Shown in pieces: positions 1 through 9,075 of a stretch of DNA of 64,000 nt. The translations under genes and the position numbers were made by a program. The stretch is from positions 1 to 64,000 of the forward strand of contig JARLGM010000005.1 in assembly GCA_031292755.1 (NCBI GenBank), in the 5' to 3' direction. The notes below the pieces were generated by a model. That model was not told the origin of the DNA. It saw only the letters and a list, made by a program, of their open reading frames with translations, and searched no databases. Source of the stretch: Candidatus Sulfopaludibacter sp. (GTDB lineage: Bacteria > Acidobacteriota > Terriglobia > Bryobacterales > Bryobacteraceae). The stretch's first letter is position 1. Each line of letters begins with the position of its first letter.

Positions 1-1018
1 CCGCCCCGCCGGCGCGACCCCCGCCCGCCACGCCTCCTCCGGAACCACCCGCACCGCTGCCGGCACTCCCGCCCCCAGTTGCTCCGCCGCCGCCGCCGCC
101 GCCGGCGCCTCCGCGCTGCGGATCGGGCAGAAAGGAAGCCGTCTGAATCATTCCGCGCCCGCCCATCGGCGAGAGCATATTCAGCAGATGGAAACCGCCG
201 CCGCGCCGTCCTCCCGGCATACCCATACCCCCGCCCGGGGTGGAATTGAACCCCGGCCCGACATCCAGACCGCCCACATCAATCGGATAGATCGCCACAT
301 TGGCTTTGTTGCACGCCGCCAGCACGGGTTGCAGCTCCGACTGAATCTCCGCCGTCAACGGGAAGCCCCGCGAAAAGAAAATCAGAATCTTCCGGCCCGA
401 AATTTCTTCGAGGCCCTTGGCCATTGTGCCCAGCGCCAGCAATACGGTCCGCGCTCCGTAAGCGCCTTCGATATTTCCCAGCCCGCGCATACCGCCGCCG
501 CCCATCCCCACCGGGCCGCCCGCGTTAGGATTCACGTAGGACGTCTTGATTCCCGAAACCACCTCCCGCAAGCGGTCGGCGTCGGATGTAAAATTCTGCG
601 CCACCTGCAGACTGCCGGTGAAATTGACCACCGCCATGAAGTGATTCGGCCCTGCATTCTTGTCAATGAACTTCGTCGCGGCGTCCCGGGCGCGCGTCTG
701 GTCCGCGAACGCCATCGTGGAATTGTCGAAAAACAGCACCAGGTAGCGCTTCTGGTCGGCGTCCGACGCCGGGTCGGCTTCAAACGAGAAGCTGTTGATG
801 CTTTGCGCCTTGTCGTCTTCCCAGACCTTGAAATCCTTACGTTCCAGGTCGTGGATATAGTTGTTCTTCTTGTCGGTCACCACCGCGTCCACCAGCACCA
901 CGCGCGTCTCGGTACGAATGACCGTCGTCGGTGGCAGCGACTGCTGATCCTGAGCCGGCGCCGCGGCGGCAAACCAGAGGACAAGTCCGGCGAAACCCAA
1001 TCTGGCATGAATCTGCAT
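1..1018 (-). CDS. VWFA-related acidobacterial secreted protein (3' end outside window)
   Basis: The reading frame starts at the ATG at 1018 and stays open to the window edge, so the C-terminus is missing. A strong Shine-Dalgarno (GGAGGTT, 1024-1030) fixes the start. The N-terminus is a signal peptide (MQIHARLGFAGLVLWFAAAA). After it come TRVVLVDAVVTDKKNN and DLERKDFKVWEDDK, which mark the acidobacterial VWFA-related family (TIGR03436). A von Willebrand A-type domain follows, with a MIDAS-like start (LVLFFDNSTMAF), so a metal-dependent adhesion role outside the cytoplasm is likely. From about position 190 to 1 the frame becomes a very glycine-rich low-complexity tail. It is divergent from the hydrolase gene at 1120. 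The family is clear; its cellular role is not established. Confidence 0.85.
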   Translation of the reverse strand, partial: MQIHARLGFAGLVLWFAAAAPAQDQQSLPPTTVIRTETRVVLVDAVVTDKKNNYIHDLERKDFKVWEDDKAQSINSFSFEADPASDADQKRYLVLFFDNSTMAFADQTRARDAATKFIDKNAGPNHFMAVVNFTGSLQVAQNFTSDADRLREVVSGIKTSYVNPNAGGPVGMGGGGMRGLGNIEGAYGARTVLLALGTMAKGLEEISGRKILIFFSRGFPLTAEIQSELQPVLAACNKANVAIYPIDVGGLDVGPGFNSTPGGGMGMPGGRRGGGFHLLNMLSPMGGRGMIQTASFLPDPQRGGAGGGGGGGATGGGSAGSGAGGSGGGVAGGGRAGGA

Positions 1019-1119
1019 TAAATAACCTCCATTACGGCACGTCGAGGGCGAGTAGGCCTTATAGGTAACTATACTCCGGTTCCTGCTCCTCCTCTACGGT
1101 CATATACTCGGAGAGAACC

Positions 1120-3444
1120 ATGCCAGCTCATCGCAAACTCCTGGCCGTCCTGCTGACCACCCTCACCGCCCAGGCCCTCGACCTTCGCCACGCCGCCATC
1201 GTCGCCCCCGCCGGACTCACCGGCCCGGAACAGAAGGCCGCCGTTCTGCTCTCTGACGAGATTGCCAGACGCACCCGCATCCGCTTGCCCGTTACCACCG
1301 AATGGCCGTCCGGCCCCGCCATCTTCACGGGCCGCGATGTCCCCGCGCGCTTCGCCGCCCGCCTCATGGCACCCGCCGCGGGCCCGGAAGGCTACCGCGT
1401 GCAGACCGTGGACGGCAATATTCTGGTCGTCGGCAACGATGCCCGCGGCACGCTCTATGGCGCCGGCGCGCTGCTGCGCCACCTGCGCATGGATCGCGAC
1501 ACCCTGGAAGCGCCCGACGATCTGCGCCTCGCCTCCGCGCCCAAATATTCCCTCCGCGGCCATCAGTTGGGCTATCGCCCCAAAACCAACTCGTACGATG
1601 GCTGGACCGTCGCCATGTGGGAACAGTATATGCGCGACCTCATCGTCTTCGGCGCCAACGCCGTCGAGCTGATCCCTCCGCGCTCCGACGATGCCGCCGA
1701 CAGCCCCCACTTCTCTCTGCCTCCCATGCAGATGATGATCGAGATGTCCCGCCTCGCCGATTCCTACGGTCTGGACGTGTGGATCTGGTATCCCGCCATG
1801 GACCCGGACTATTCCGACCCCAAGACCGTGGACTTCGCCCTCAAGGAATGGGCCGAGGTGTTTCGCCAGTTGCCGCGCATCGACGCCGTCTTCGTGCCCG
1901 GCGGCGATCCCGGCCATACCCAGCCGAAATACCTCATGGCGCTCCTCGAAAAGCAGACCGAATCGCTGCACCGCTACCATCCGCGGGCGCAGATGTGGAT
2001 GTCGCCGCAGAGCTTCGATAAAGCCTGGGAAGACGAGTTCCTGGCCACCCTCAGGGACCGGCAGCCCGCGTGGCTGAGCGGCGTCGTATTCGGCCCGCAG
2101 GTGCGCATGAACCTGCCGGAACTGCGCCAGGCCGTGCCCGCGCGTTACCCTATCCGCCACTACCCCGATATCACCCACAGCCGCGCGGCGCAGTTTCCGG
2201 TGCCCGATTGGGACGTAGCTTATGCCGTCACCGAAGCGCGCGAGACCATCAATCCGCGCCCCGTCGATGAGGCTGCCATCTTCCGCGCCACCGCGCCTTA
2301 CACCATCGGCTTCCTCACCTATTCGGAAGGCTGCAACGACGACCTCAACAAGGCCGTCTGGAGCGCGCTCGGCTGGAACCCCGGCGCCAGCGTGGAGGAG
2401 ATCGTCCGGGAATACGCGCGCTATTTCATCGGCGGCCGTTCCGCGGATACCTTCGCCGAAGGCCTGATGGCCCTGGAGCGCGACTGGCGAGGCCCTCTGG
2501 CCGATAACGCCGGGGTGGATGCCACGCTCGGCCTGTTCCAATCGCTGGAGCGCAGCGCCACGCCCGCCGAGCGCCTGAACTGGCGGTTTCAGCAGGCCCT
2601 CTACCGCGCTTACTACGATGCCTACACGCGCAAACGCCTGATCTACGAAACGGGCCTCGAAGATGCGGCCATGGCGGCCCTGCGCGATTCGGACATGCCG
2701 CGCGCCGAGGCGATTCTGGATCGCGCCGTGACCGAACGCACCGCGCCGGAATTGCGCGCGCGCATCTTCGAGCTCGCCGAAGCGCTATTCCAGAGCATCC
2801 ACATGCAACTCAGCGTGCCGCGGTATCAGGCCATCAGCGTCGATCGCGGCGCCAATCTCGATACCGTCGATGCGCCCCTCAACAATCGCGTGTGGCTCAA
2901 GGCGCGCTTCGCCGCCATCCGCGAAGCGCCCGACGAAAAGGCTCGTACGGCCGGCATCCAGCAGATCCTGCATTGGACCGATCCCGGCCCCGGCGGCTTC
3001 TATGACGATCTGGGAAACCTCAAAGCCCAGCCCCACCTGGTGCGCGGCGCTCCTTACGAAAAAGATCCGGCCTTCCGCGAGTCGCCGCTGGTTGGCTTCG
3101 CGGGCAATGCTAGCTGGCGCAGTTCCTGGTGGACCCACGCCGAATCTCTGTACGATGCGCCCCTCAAGCTGCACTACGAAGGCATGGATCCCAAAGCCGC
3201 CTACCGCGTGCGCGTCGTTTACGGCGGGGACAGCCCGCGCGTGCGCATCCGCCTGGATGCCGGCGAAGGGCTGATGGTGCATCCGCTCATGGCCAAGCCC
3301 ACGCCCATCCGGCCGGTGGAATTTCCGATTCCCCGCCAGGCCTATGAGAAAGGGACGCTCGATTTGACCTGGCGCCGCGAAGAGGGTTTGGGCGGCAGCG
3401 GGCGCGGCTGCCAGGTCTCCGAAGTCTGGCTGCTCCAACAGTGA
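1120..3444 (+). CDS. Secreted alpha-glucuronidase/hexosaminidase-like glycoside hydrolase
   Basis: 774 residues with a short signal peptide (MPAHRKLLAVLLTTLTAQAL). Residues about 20-125 form the alpha/beta domain found in front of GH67 and GH20 barrels (EGYRVQTVDGNILVVGND, then ARGTLYGAGALLRHL). A TIM-barrel-like region follows (SLRGHQLGYRPKTNSYDGW, then ANAVELIPPRSDD and LDVWIWYPAMDPDYS). The usual catalytic signature of neither GH20 nor GH67 is obvious, so substrate and mechanism are open. The start has GGAGAG just upstream. The last four bases overlap the start of the MFS transporter, so the two are translationally coupled. The likely job is releasing an acidic or amino sugar outside the cytoplasm for that transporter. 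Confidence 0.65.
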   Translation: MPAHRKLLAVLLTTLTAQALDLRHAAIVAPAGLTGPEQKAAVLLSDEIARRTRIRLPVTTEWPSGPAIFTGRDVPARFAARLMAPAAGPEGYRVQTVDGNILVVGNDARGTLYGAGALLRHLRMDRDTLEAPDDLRLASAPKYSLRGHQLGYRPKTNSYDGWTVAMWEQYMRDLIVFGANAVELIPPRSDDAADSPHFSLPPMQMMIEMSRLADSYGLDVWIWYPAMDPDYSDPKTVDFALKEWAEVFRQLPRIDAVFVPGGDPGHTQPKYLMALLEKQTESLHRYHPRAQMWMSPQSFDKAWEDEFLATLRDRQPAWLSGVVFGPQVRMNLPELRQAVPARYPIRHYPDITHSRAAQFPVPDWDVAYAVTEARETINPRPVDEAAIFRATAPYTIGFLTYSEGCNDDLNKAVWSALGWNPGASVEEIVREYARYFIGGRSADTFAEGLMALERDWRGPLADNAGVDATLGLFQSLERSATPAERLNWRFQQALYRAYYDAYTRKRLIYETGLEDAAMAALRDSDMPRAEAILDRAVTERTAPELRARIFELAEALFQSIHMQLSVPRYQAISVDRGANLDTVDAPLNNRVWLKARFAAIREAPDEKARTAGIQQILHWTDPGPGGFYDDLGNLKAQPHLVRGAPYEKDPAFRESPLVGFAGNASWRSSWWTHAESLYDAPLKLHYEGMDPKAAYRVRVVYGGDSPRVRIRLDAGEGLMVHPLMAKPTPIRPVEFPIPRQAYEKGTLDLTWRREEGLGGSGRGCQVSEVWLLQQ

Positions 3445-4649
3445 CGGCCCGCTACAAGTGGTGGGTGGTCGCCATGTTGTGGTGGATCGCCTTCTTCAAT
3501 TACGCCGACCGGCAGGCCATCTTCTCGGTCTTCCCGCTACTCGAAAAAGAGCTGCATCTTACCACCGTGCAACTCGGGCTGCTCGGGTCGGCCTTCGCGT
3601 GGGTCTACGGACTTTGCTCGCCCGCCGCCGGCATGATCGTGGATCGCGTGCGGCGCAAGTCCGCCATCCTGGCGGGACTCGAAGGCTGGAGCCTGATCTG
3701 CATGGCCACGGCACTGGCGCGCAGTTTCCCGGTGCTGGTCTTCTTTCGCGGCGCCGAAGGGTTGGGCGAGACGTTCTACTTCCCGGCGTCGGTATCGCTG
3801 GTTAGCGATTATCACGGCGCCGATACTCGCTCGCGCGCCCTCGGCCTGCACCAGACCAGCGTGTACATCGGCACTATCGCGGGCGGATTCTTCGCCGGAG
3901 CCATCGGCCAGCACTACGGGTGGCGATGGTCGTTCCTGATCTTCGGCGGACTCGGCGTGCTGCTAGGCGTTGTACTCAGCCGCTTCCTGCACGAACCTCC
4001 CCGGCGCGCCGATGCGGTCAAGATGCCGCTGGCCGGCTTCCTGCGCCTGCTCTGGCGCACGCCGGCGGCCATGCTGCTGATGGGCGCATTTGTGTGCGCC
4101 AACTTTGTGGCCGTGGTGCTGCTCTCGTGGATGCCCAAGTTCCTTTACGACAAGTTCCACCTGAGCCTGGCCGCCGCCGGACTCACCGCCACCATTTTCG
4201 TTCAGCTCGCCTCCATGGCCGGGTCGCCGCTGGGCGGATGGATGGCCGATGTGCTGCGCCGTCGCTGGGCCGGCGGCCGCATCGCGGTGCAGGCCGTGGG
4301 AGTGCTGTGCGGCGCGCCCTTCGTGGCCTTGTGCGGCCTTACCGATTCCAGCGTGTGGCTGGTGGTGGCACTCGCTGCATGGGGTTTTTTCAAGGGCCTC
4401 TACGATGCTAATATTTTCGCTTCATTGTTCGATGTGGTGCCGCCTGAAGCGCGCGGCACGGCTGCCGGTTTCATCAACATGGCGGGCTGGCTCGGCGGCG
4501 GAGGCACCGCCCCCCTGGCGATTGGCCTAGTGGCGCGCGATCGCGGCCTGGGACCCGCCATCGCCATGGCTGCCGCGGTCTACGTACTTGCCGGAGCCCT
4601 GCTGCTGGCCGCGATTGCGAGTCAGACCCGGCGCCTTTTTCCAAATTGA
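3441..4649 (+). CDS. MFS transporter, hexuronate/galactonate (ACS) type
   Basis: 402 residues with about twelve hydrophobic segments, the normal length for the family. The start is a GTG that shares GTGA with the stop codon of the hydrolase upstream. The N-terminal stretch WWIAFFNYADRQAIFSVFPL and the loop-2 signature GMIVDRVRRKSAIL match anion:cation symporters such as ExuT and DgoT. The pairing with a glucuronidase-like enzyme suggests uptake of a uronic or other sugar acid by proton symport at the inner membrane. The family is secure and the substrate is inferred from context. Confidence 0.8.
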   Translation: MTARYKWWVVAMLWWIAFFNYADRQAIFSVFPLLEKELHLTTVQLGLLGSAFAWVYGLCSPAAGMIVDRVRRKSAILAGLEGWSLICMATALARSFPVLVFFRGAEGLGETFYFPASVSLVSDYHGADTRSRALGLHQTSVYIGTIAGGFFAGAIGQHYGWRWSFLIFGGLGVLLGVVLSRFLHEPPRRADAVKMPLAGFLRLLWRTPAAMLLMGAFVCANFVAVVLLSWMPKFLYDKFHLSLAAAGLTATIFVQLASMAGSPLGGWMADVLRRRWAGGRIAVQAVGVLCGAPFVALCGLTDSSVWLVVALAAWGFFKGLYDANIFASLFDVVPPEARGTAAGFINMAGWLGGGGTAPLAIGLVARDRGLGPAIAMAAAVYVLAGALLLAAIASQTRRLFPN

Positions 4650-4709
4650 TTCCGTACTGTCATCTCCGTGTAATTGCGCTTTTGCGATCCTCTCTCGCAG
4701 AGGAGAAAG

Positions 4710-6323
4710 ATGCGTCCATTCGTTGCTGCTCTGATGGCACAGTTTCTGACATTCAGCCTGATCGCTCCGGCCGCGCACGCGCAATCCGCCGGGCCCGCGC
4801 CCGTCACGCCGATCCGGCACCTGGTTGTGATCTTCCAGGAGAACGTTTCCTTCGACCATTACTTCGGAACCTATCCGAATGCCATGAACCCCGAGGGCGA
4901 ACCCGCCTTCACAGCGAAGCCGGGAACGCCCACCGTAAACGGGCTGACCGCCGCGACCTTGACTAAGAATCCCAATGCCATGAACGCGAAGAACGGCGCC
5001 GGCGCGGTGAATCCTTTCCGGCTTAGCCGCTCCCAGGCAGCCACCAGCGACCAGAACCACAACTACGGACCCGAGCAGGCCGCCGTTCACGCCGGCTTGA
5101 TGGACCTTTTCCCGGCGTCGGTGGGCGTCGCCGGACCGCCTCCGGCGGCCAGCAGTCCGTTCGGCAACGTGTTCGCCACAACCGGCATCAACATGGGCTA
5201 CTTCGACGGCAACACCGTCACCGCCCTCTGGAATTACGCCCAGCATTTCGCCATGAGCGACAACTCGTTCGACACCACTTTCGGCCCCTCCACGCCTGGC
5301 GCGCTGAACCTGGTCTCCGGCCAGACCAATGGCGTCACCGGCAATATTAACGGCACCGGCGCAGTCATCGACGGCGGCAACGGCACCGTCACCGATATCG
5401 GCGACGCCGATCCGCTGGGCGATGTCTGCTCCTCCACCACCGGCGAACAGTTCAGCATGTCCGGCACCAACATCGGCGATCTGCTGAACGCCGCCAACGT
5501 CACCTGGGGCTTCTTCACCCAGGGCTTCGACCTCACCGTCACCAAGGCCAACGGCACCACCGGCTGTGCGCGCAGCACCACCAGCACCGTCACCAACACC
5601 AAGAAGACCGACTACATTCCGCACCACGAACCGTTCCAATACTACAAGAGCACCGCCAACCTGACCCACGCGCGGCCCAAAAGCGTCAGCACCATCGGCT
5701 ACTCCGGCGACGCCGCCAATCACCAGTACGACCTGCACGATTTCTACGACGCCATCAACGCCGGCAACTTCCCCGCCGTCAGCTTCCTGAAGGCGCCGGG
5801 CTATCAGGACGGGCACGCGGGATATTCCGATCCGCTCGATGAGCAGGCCTTCCTGGTGCAGGTCATCAACTTCCTGCAAAGCCCCGCCGCCGATTGGCAG
5901 CACACCGCCGTCGTGATCGCTTATGACGATTCCGACGGCTGGTACGACCATCAAATGGGCCCCATCGTGAACCAATCCACCAGCGCCGCCGATGCCCTCA
6001 CCGGAGCCGGCTCCTGCGGCGATGGCTCCACCGCCATGGTGGGACCGGCGGGCACCATGCCCGCGCAGGGCCGCTGCGGCTACGGTCCGCGCCAGCCCAT
6101 GATGGTGATTTCTCCGTGGTCCAAGCCGAATTATGTGGACAACACGGTTACGGACCTCACCTCGATCATCCGCTTTGTAGAGGACAACTGGCTGGGCGGG
6201 CAGCGCATCGGCAACGGTTCCTTCGACGCGCTCGCGAATTCCATTGCCGGCATGATGGACTTCACCAAGGAAAACAGAAAGAGGCTGATCCTGGATCCGA
6301 ACAGCGGCCAGCCGGCGAAATAG
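4710..6323 (+). CDS. Secreted phosphoesterase, phospholipase C/acid phosphatase family
   Basis: The ATG at 4710 is chosen because AGGAGAAAG lies directly before it and it opens a signal peptide (MRPFVAALMAQFLTFSLIAP, cleaved near AHAQS). The product has 537 residues. The motif ENVSFDHYFGTYPNA near residue 45 is the metal and nucleophile signature of the PF04185 phosphoesterases (phospholipase C, AcpA-type acid phosphatase). Further conserved parts are the AYDDSDGWYDHQ and RQPMMVISPWSKPNYVD blocks in the C-terminal half. It probably hydrolyses phosphate esters or phospholipids outside the cytoplasm. The next gene, an exported multicopper oxidase, starts six bases after the stop, so the two are probably cotranscribed. 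Confidence 0.85.
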   Translation: MRPFVAALMAQFLTFSLIAPAAHAQSAGPAPVTPIRHLVVIFQENVSFDHYFGTYPNAMNPEGEPAFTAKPGTPTVNGLTAATLTKNPNAMNAKNGAGAVNPFRLSRSQAATSDQNHNYGPEQAAVHAGLMDLFPASVGVAGPPPAASSPFGNVFATTGINMGYFDGNTVTALWNYAQHFAMSDNSFDTTFGPSTPGALNLVSGQTNGVTGNINGTGAVIDGGNGTVTDIGDADPLGDVCSSTTGEQFSMSGTNIGDLLNAANVTWGFFTQGFDLTVTKANGTTGCARSTTSTVTNTKKTDYIPHHEPFQYYKSTANLTHARPKSVSTIGYSGDAANHQYDLHDFYDAINAGNFPAVSFLKAPGYQDGHAGYSDPLDEQAFLVQVINFLQSPAADWQHTAVVIAYDDSDGWYDHQMGPIVNQSTSAADALTGAGSCGDGSTAMVGPAGTMPAQGRCGYGPRQPMMVISPWSKPNYVDNTVTDLTSIIRFVEDNWLGGQRIGNGSFDALANSIAGMMDFTKENRKRLILDPNSGQPAK

Positions 6324-6328
6324 AGAGA

Positions 6329-7813
6329 GTGCGCACCTCCAGAAGGCTGTTCCTGCAATCCGCCGCCGCGTTCGCCGCGTCGGCGGGTTCGCCATCTTTG
6401 GACCCGAATTCGCTGCCGCGCTTCGTGGACCCGCTGCCGCGCCTGCCGGTGGCGAAACCGAATGCAGGCAAATATCGCCTGGTCATGCGCGAGGCTGAAT
6501 TGCGCCTGCACCGGGACCTGCCGCCCACGCGCCTGTGGACCTTCGACGGCTGCTTTCCCGGGCCGACGCTGGAAGTGCGCAGCGGGCAGGCGGCGCTGGT
6601 GGAATGGGTCAACCAGCTTCCCGAGCGCCACTTCCTGCCCATCGACCGCACCCTGCACGGCGCGGAGGCCGATAAGCCGGAGGTGCGTACGGTGGTCCAC
6701 GTGCACGGCGCCAAAACTCCGCCGGAGAGCGACGGCTATCCCGAGGATTGGTACACCCGCGGCAAGAGCGCGACCTATCGCTATCCGAATCGCCAGGAGC
6801 CTGCGATGCTCTGGTATCACGACCATGCCATGGGCATCAATCGCCTGAATATCTACGCGGGCTTGCTGGGCCTCTACCTCGTGCGCGACGGCGTGGAAGA
6901 CGGCCTCGGGTTGCTGCGTGGCAGGTACGAGGTCCCGCTGGTGATCTGCGACCGGCTCCTCCGGAAGGATGGCAGCCTCGAATATCCGGTCTCCGGCCGG
7001 CCGGATGCGCCGTGGGTTCCCGAGGTGTTCGGCAACGCCCTGCTGGTGAATGGCAAACTGTTTCCGTATCTGGAAGTGGAGCCGCGGCCGTATCGCCTGC
7101 GGCTGCTGAACGCGTCCAATGGGCGCTTCTATCACTTGTCGTTAAGCAATGGGCGGGAGTTCCACCTGATCGGCACGGACCAGGGACTGCTGCCCGCGCC
7201 GCTGCGGATTCCCAGCTTCGTGCTCGCGCCCGGAGAGCGCGCCGATGTCATCGTGGATTTCCAGGGGCGCTCCGGCGAGCGCGTGGAACTACGCAGCGAT
7301 GCCTTCGAGTTGATGCAGTTCCGCGTGGGCCGCGCCACGGGCGGGCGCGTGCCGCCAGTGCCCACGGTGTTGCGCCCGGTGCCGCGCATTCCGGAAGCGG
7401 CGGCGGTGCGCACGCGCGTCTTGACTCTCAACGAGGACATGAACGGCGCGGGCGAATCCATGCGGATGCTGCTGAACGGCGCCCATTGGGACATGCCCGT
7501 CACCGAAAAGCCGCTGCTCGACACGGTGGAGATCTGGAGTATCGCCAACCTGACGGAAGACTCGCACCCCATTCATCTGCACCTGGTGCGGTTCCAGGTG
7601 CTGGACCGGCGTCCACTGCTCTATCGCGGTCCGCCGCAACCGCCCGAGCCCACCGAGAGCGGCTGGAAAGACACCGTGCGCGCCCATGCCGGCATGGTGA
7701 CGCGCATCATCGCGCGCTTCGAAGGCTACCCCGGCCGCTACGTCTGGCACTGCCACGTGCTGGAGCACGAAGACAACGAGATGATGCGCCCGTATGAGGT
7801 GGTCGCGGTGTAG
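6329..7813 (+). CDS. Tat-exported multicopper oxidase, CotA/bilirubin-oxidase type
   Basis: The frame is open further upstream, but the GTG at 6329 is preferred because it creates a twin-arginine leader (VRTSRRLFLQSAAAFAASAG), as expected for an enzyme folded with copper before export. The product has 494 residues. Copper-binding motifs are complete: HVHGAK and WYHDHAMG in domain 1, HPIHLHLVRF and WHCHVLEHEDNEMM near the C-terminus. This gives a type 1 site plus the trinuclear centre. The spacing and length fit three-domain CotA-like laccases. The start lies six bases after the phosphoesterase stop. The substrate could be phenolics, metals or pigments. Confidence 0.88.
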   Translation: MRTSRRLFLQSAAAFAASAGSPSLDPNSLPRFVDPLPRLPVAKPNAGKYRLVMREAELRLHRDLPPTRLWTFDGCFPGPTLEVRSGQAALVEWVNQLPERHFLPIDRTLHGAEADKPEVRTVVHVHGAKTPPESDGYPEDWYTRGKSATYRYPNRQEPAMLWYHDHAMGINRLNIYAGLLGLYLVRDGVEDGLGLLRGRYEVPLVICDRLLRKDGSLEYPVSGRPDAPWVPEVFGNALLVNGKLFPYLEVEPRPYRLRLLNASNGRFYHLSLSNGREFHLIGTDQGLLPAPLRIPSFVLAPGERADVIVDFQGRSGERVELRSDAFELMQFRVGRATGGRVPPVPTVLRPVPRIPEAAAVRTRVLTLNEDMNGAGESMRMLLNGAHWDMPVTEKPLLDTVEIWSIANLTEDSHPIHLHLVRFQVLDRRPLLYRGPPQPPEPTESGWKDTVRAHAGMVTRIIARFEGYPGRYVWHCHVLEHEDNEMMRPYEVVAV

Positions 7814-7819
7814 ACGCGG

Positions 7820-8167
7820 CTATGCGGGTTTCCAGAGCCCCACGGTGTTGCCGTCGGGATCGCTCAGCCAGGCGAAACTGCCGTACCCCGGGATGTCCTG
7901 GCGCGGCACCACGATCTTGCCGCCCAGCGCTTCGCACTTGGCAACGTAGGCGTCGATATCGTCCACGTTCACGTAGAACATGGTGTAACGGAAAGGTTCG
8001 TGTCCCAGGGCGGTGAAGTGCCCCTGGATGCCTTCGGACGCGCCGGTATTGATCATCGCGGCGGGGCCCATCTGGGTGGTGCTCCATCCGAACAGCGAGG
8101 AGTAGAACTGCGCTGCCTGAGCCGTGTCACGGCAGCCGATTTCGAAATGCATGACGGGAGTTGGCAT
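7820..8167 (-). CDS. VOC-family (glyoxalase-like) protein
   Basis: 115 residues, a single vicinal-oxygen-chelate module. The start MPTPVMHFEIGCRDTAQAAQ and the end GSFAWLSDPDGNTVGLWKP are typical of the family, including the DPDGN turn before the last strand. Such small proteins are usually metal-dependent lyases, dioxygenases or resistance proteins; nothing here defines the substrate. It converges with the multicopper oxidase with only six bases between stops. A TATTCT hexamer lies nine bases before its ATG on its own strand. Confidence 0.8.
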   Translation of the reverse strand: MPTPVMHFEIGCRDTAQAAQFYSSLFGWSTTQMGPAAMINTGASEGIQGHFTALGHEPFRYTMFYVNVDDIDAYVAKCEALGGKIVVPRQDIPGYGSFAWLSDPDGNTVGLWKPA

Positions 8168-8215
8168 AATCGCAGCAGAATACCACGGCTGGTTTGTGGC
8201 GCGGTAAAAACTGTA

Positions 8216-8244
8216 TTGACAGCCGCGGAAAGTTTCTCCAGTAT
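8216..8244 (+). promoter_or_regulatory. Candidate sigma70-type promoter
   Basis: TTGACA (8216-8221), 17 bases, then CAGTAT (8239-8244). The -35 box is perfect and the -10 box is a partial match. It would give a leader of about 30 bases ending at the strong AAGGAGGT (8262-8269) in front of the gene at 8281. Confidence 0.45.
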
Positions 8245-8280
8245 GTAGAAACCTCGCGAGGAAGGAGGTCCGTTAGGCGC

Positions 8281-9018
8281 ATGCATGGCGATTTGAAGAA
8301 ACTGCAAGGAACCTGGTGGATGCTCACGCTGGAGATGGAAGGGCAGCAGTATCCGGCCGGCGGCTCGAAGATCGTTATCCGCGGCGATCGCTTCGTGAGC
8401 CTGAATATGGGCGCCGAATACGAAGGCAGCGTGCGCATCGACGAGAGTCAGTCGCCCAAGACGTTCGATCTGCTGTTCGAGAAAGGGCCGGAGAAGGGGA
8501 ACAAATCGCTGGGCATTTACGAACTGGATGGCGACCGGTGGAGGCTCTGCCTGGGGCTCACGGGCAAGCGGCGTCCCACGAAGTTCGCGGCGGAGAAGGG
8601 CACCGGGCATGCCCTGGAAACGCTGGAGCGGGAAAGCGCAGCGGAGACACCGGCGCCAATCGACGAGAAGGCGGCGCCGGTTCCGGAACTGGAAGGCGAA
8701 TGGCAGATGGTCTCCTGCATGCAGGACGGCCAACCGATCGATGCCGGCTTCCGGAAATCCGCGCGGCGCGTATTTCGGGGCAACGGAACTACGCTGTTTG
8801 CAGGCAAGGCGGTATTCATGAAGAGCCGCTTTACGGTGGACGCTTCGCAATCGCCGCACGCGATCGATTATCACGACCTTCGCCAGCACGGAATCTACCG
8901 CGTGGAAAACGGGACGCTGCACACCGCCATGGCGGGAGTGGGCGCGCCGCGGCCGGCCGATTTCACGGCCACTCCGGGCGATGGGCGGACGGTCTCGCAG
9001 TGGAGCCGTAAGAGCTAG
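8281..9018 (+). CDS. Tandem TIGR03067-domain protein
   Basis: 245 residues. The ATG at 8281 is chosen because AAGGAGGT lies 11 bases before it; an earlier in-frame start has no such site. It contains two copies of the roughly 110-residue domain first noted in planctomycetes (TIGR03067). Copy 1 opens with DLKKLQGTWWMLTLEMEGQQ and copy 2 (from about residue 140) with LEGEWQMVSCMQDGQP. Each copy has the lipocalin-like strand pattern ending in a YxL/YRVxxGxL turn. There is no signal peptide. The function of the family is unknown. Confidence 0.7.
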   Translation: MHGDLKKLQGTWWMLTLEMEGQQYPAGGSKIVIRGDRFVSLNMGAEYEGSVRIDESQSPKTFDLLFEKGPEKGNKSLGIYELDGDRWRLCLGLTGKRRPTKFAAEKGTGHALETLERESAAETPAPIDEKAAPVPELEGEWQMVSCMQDGQPIDAGFRKSARRVFRGNGTTLFAGKAVFMKSRFTVDASQSPHAIDYHDLRQHGIYRVENGTLHTAMAGVGAPRPADFTATPGDGRTVSQWSRKS

Positions 9019-9075
9019 CAAGTCACACGCTGCCGCGTGTTACCCTCAAATGTAAAACCCACTTTGAGGCCTCTT

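Noticed and set aside
1-130. Repetitive GC-rich stretch that could be taken for a tandem DNA repeat or CRISPR-like array
   Set aside because: It is the coding sequence of the glycine-rich tail of the VWA protein; the units are irregular and there are no spacers.
188-1021. Plus-strand frame at the window start
   Set aside because: It is the complement of the VWA gene, which has a strong ribosome site, a signal peptide and known family motifs.
4527-6395. Antisense frame of about 620 codons opposite the phosphoesterase
   Set aside because: No recognisable domain, and the sense strand encodes a clear PF04185 protein with signal peptide and ribosome site.
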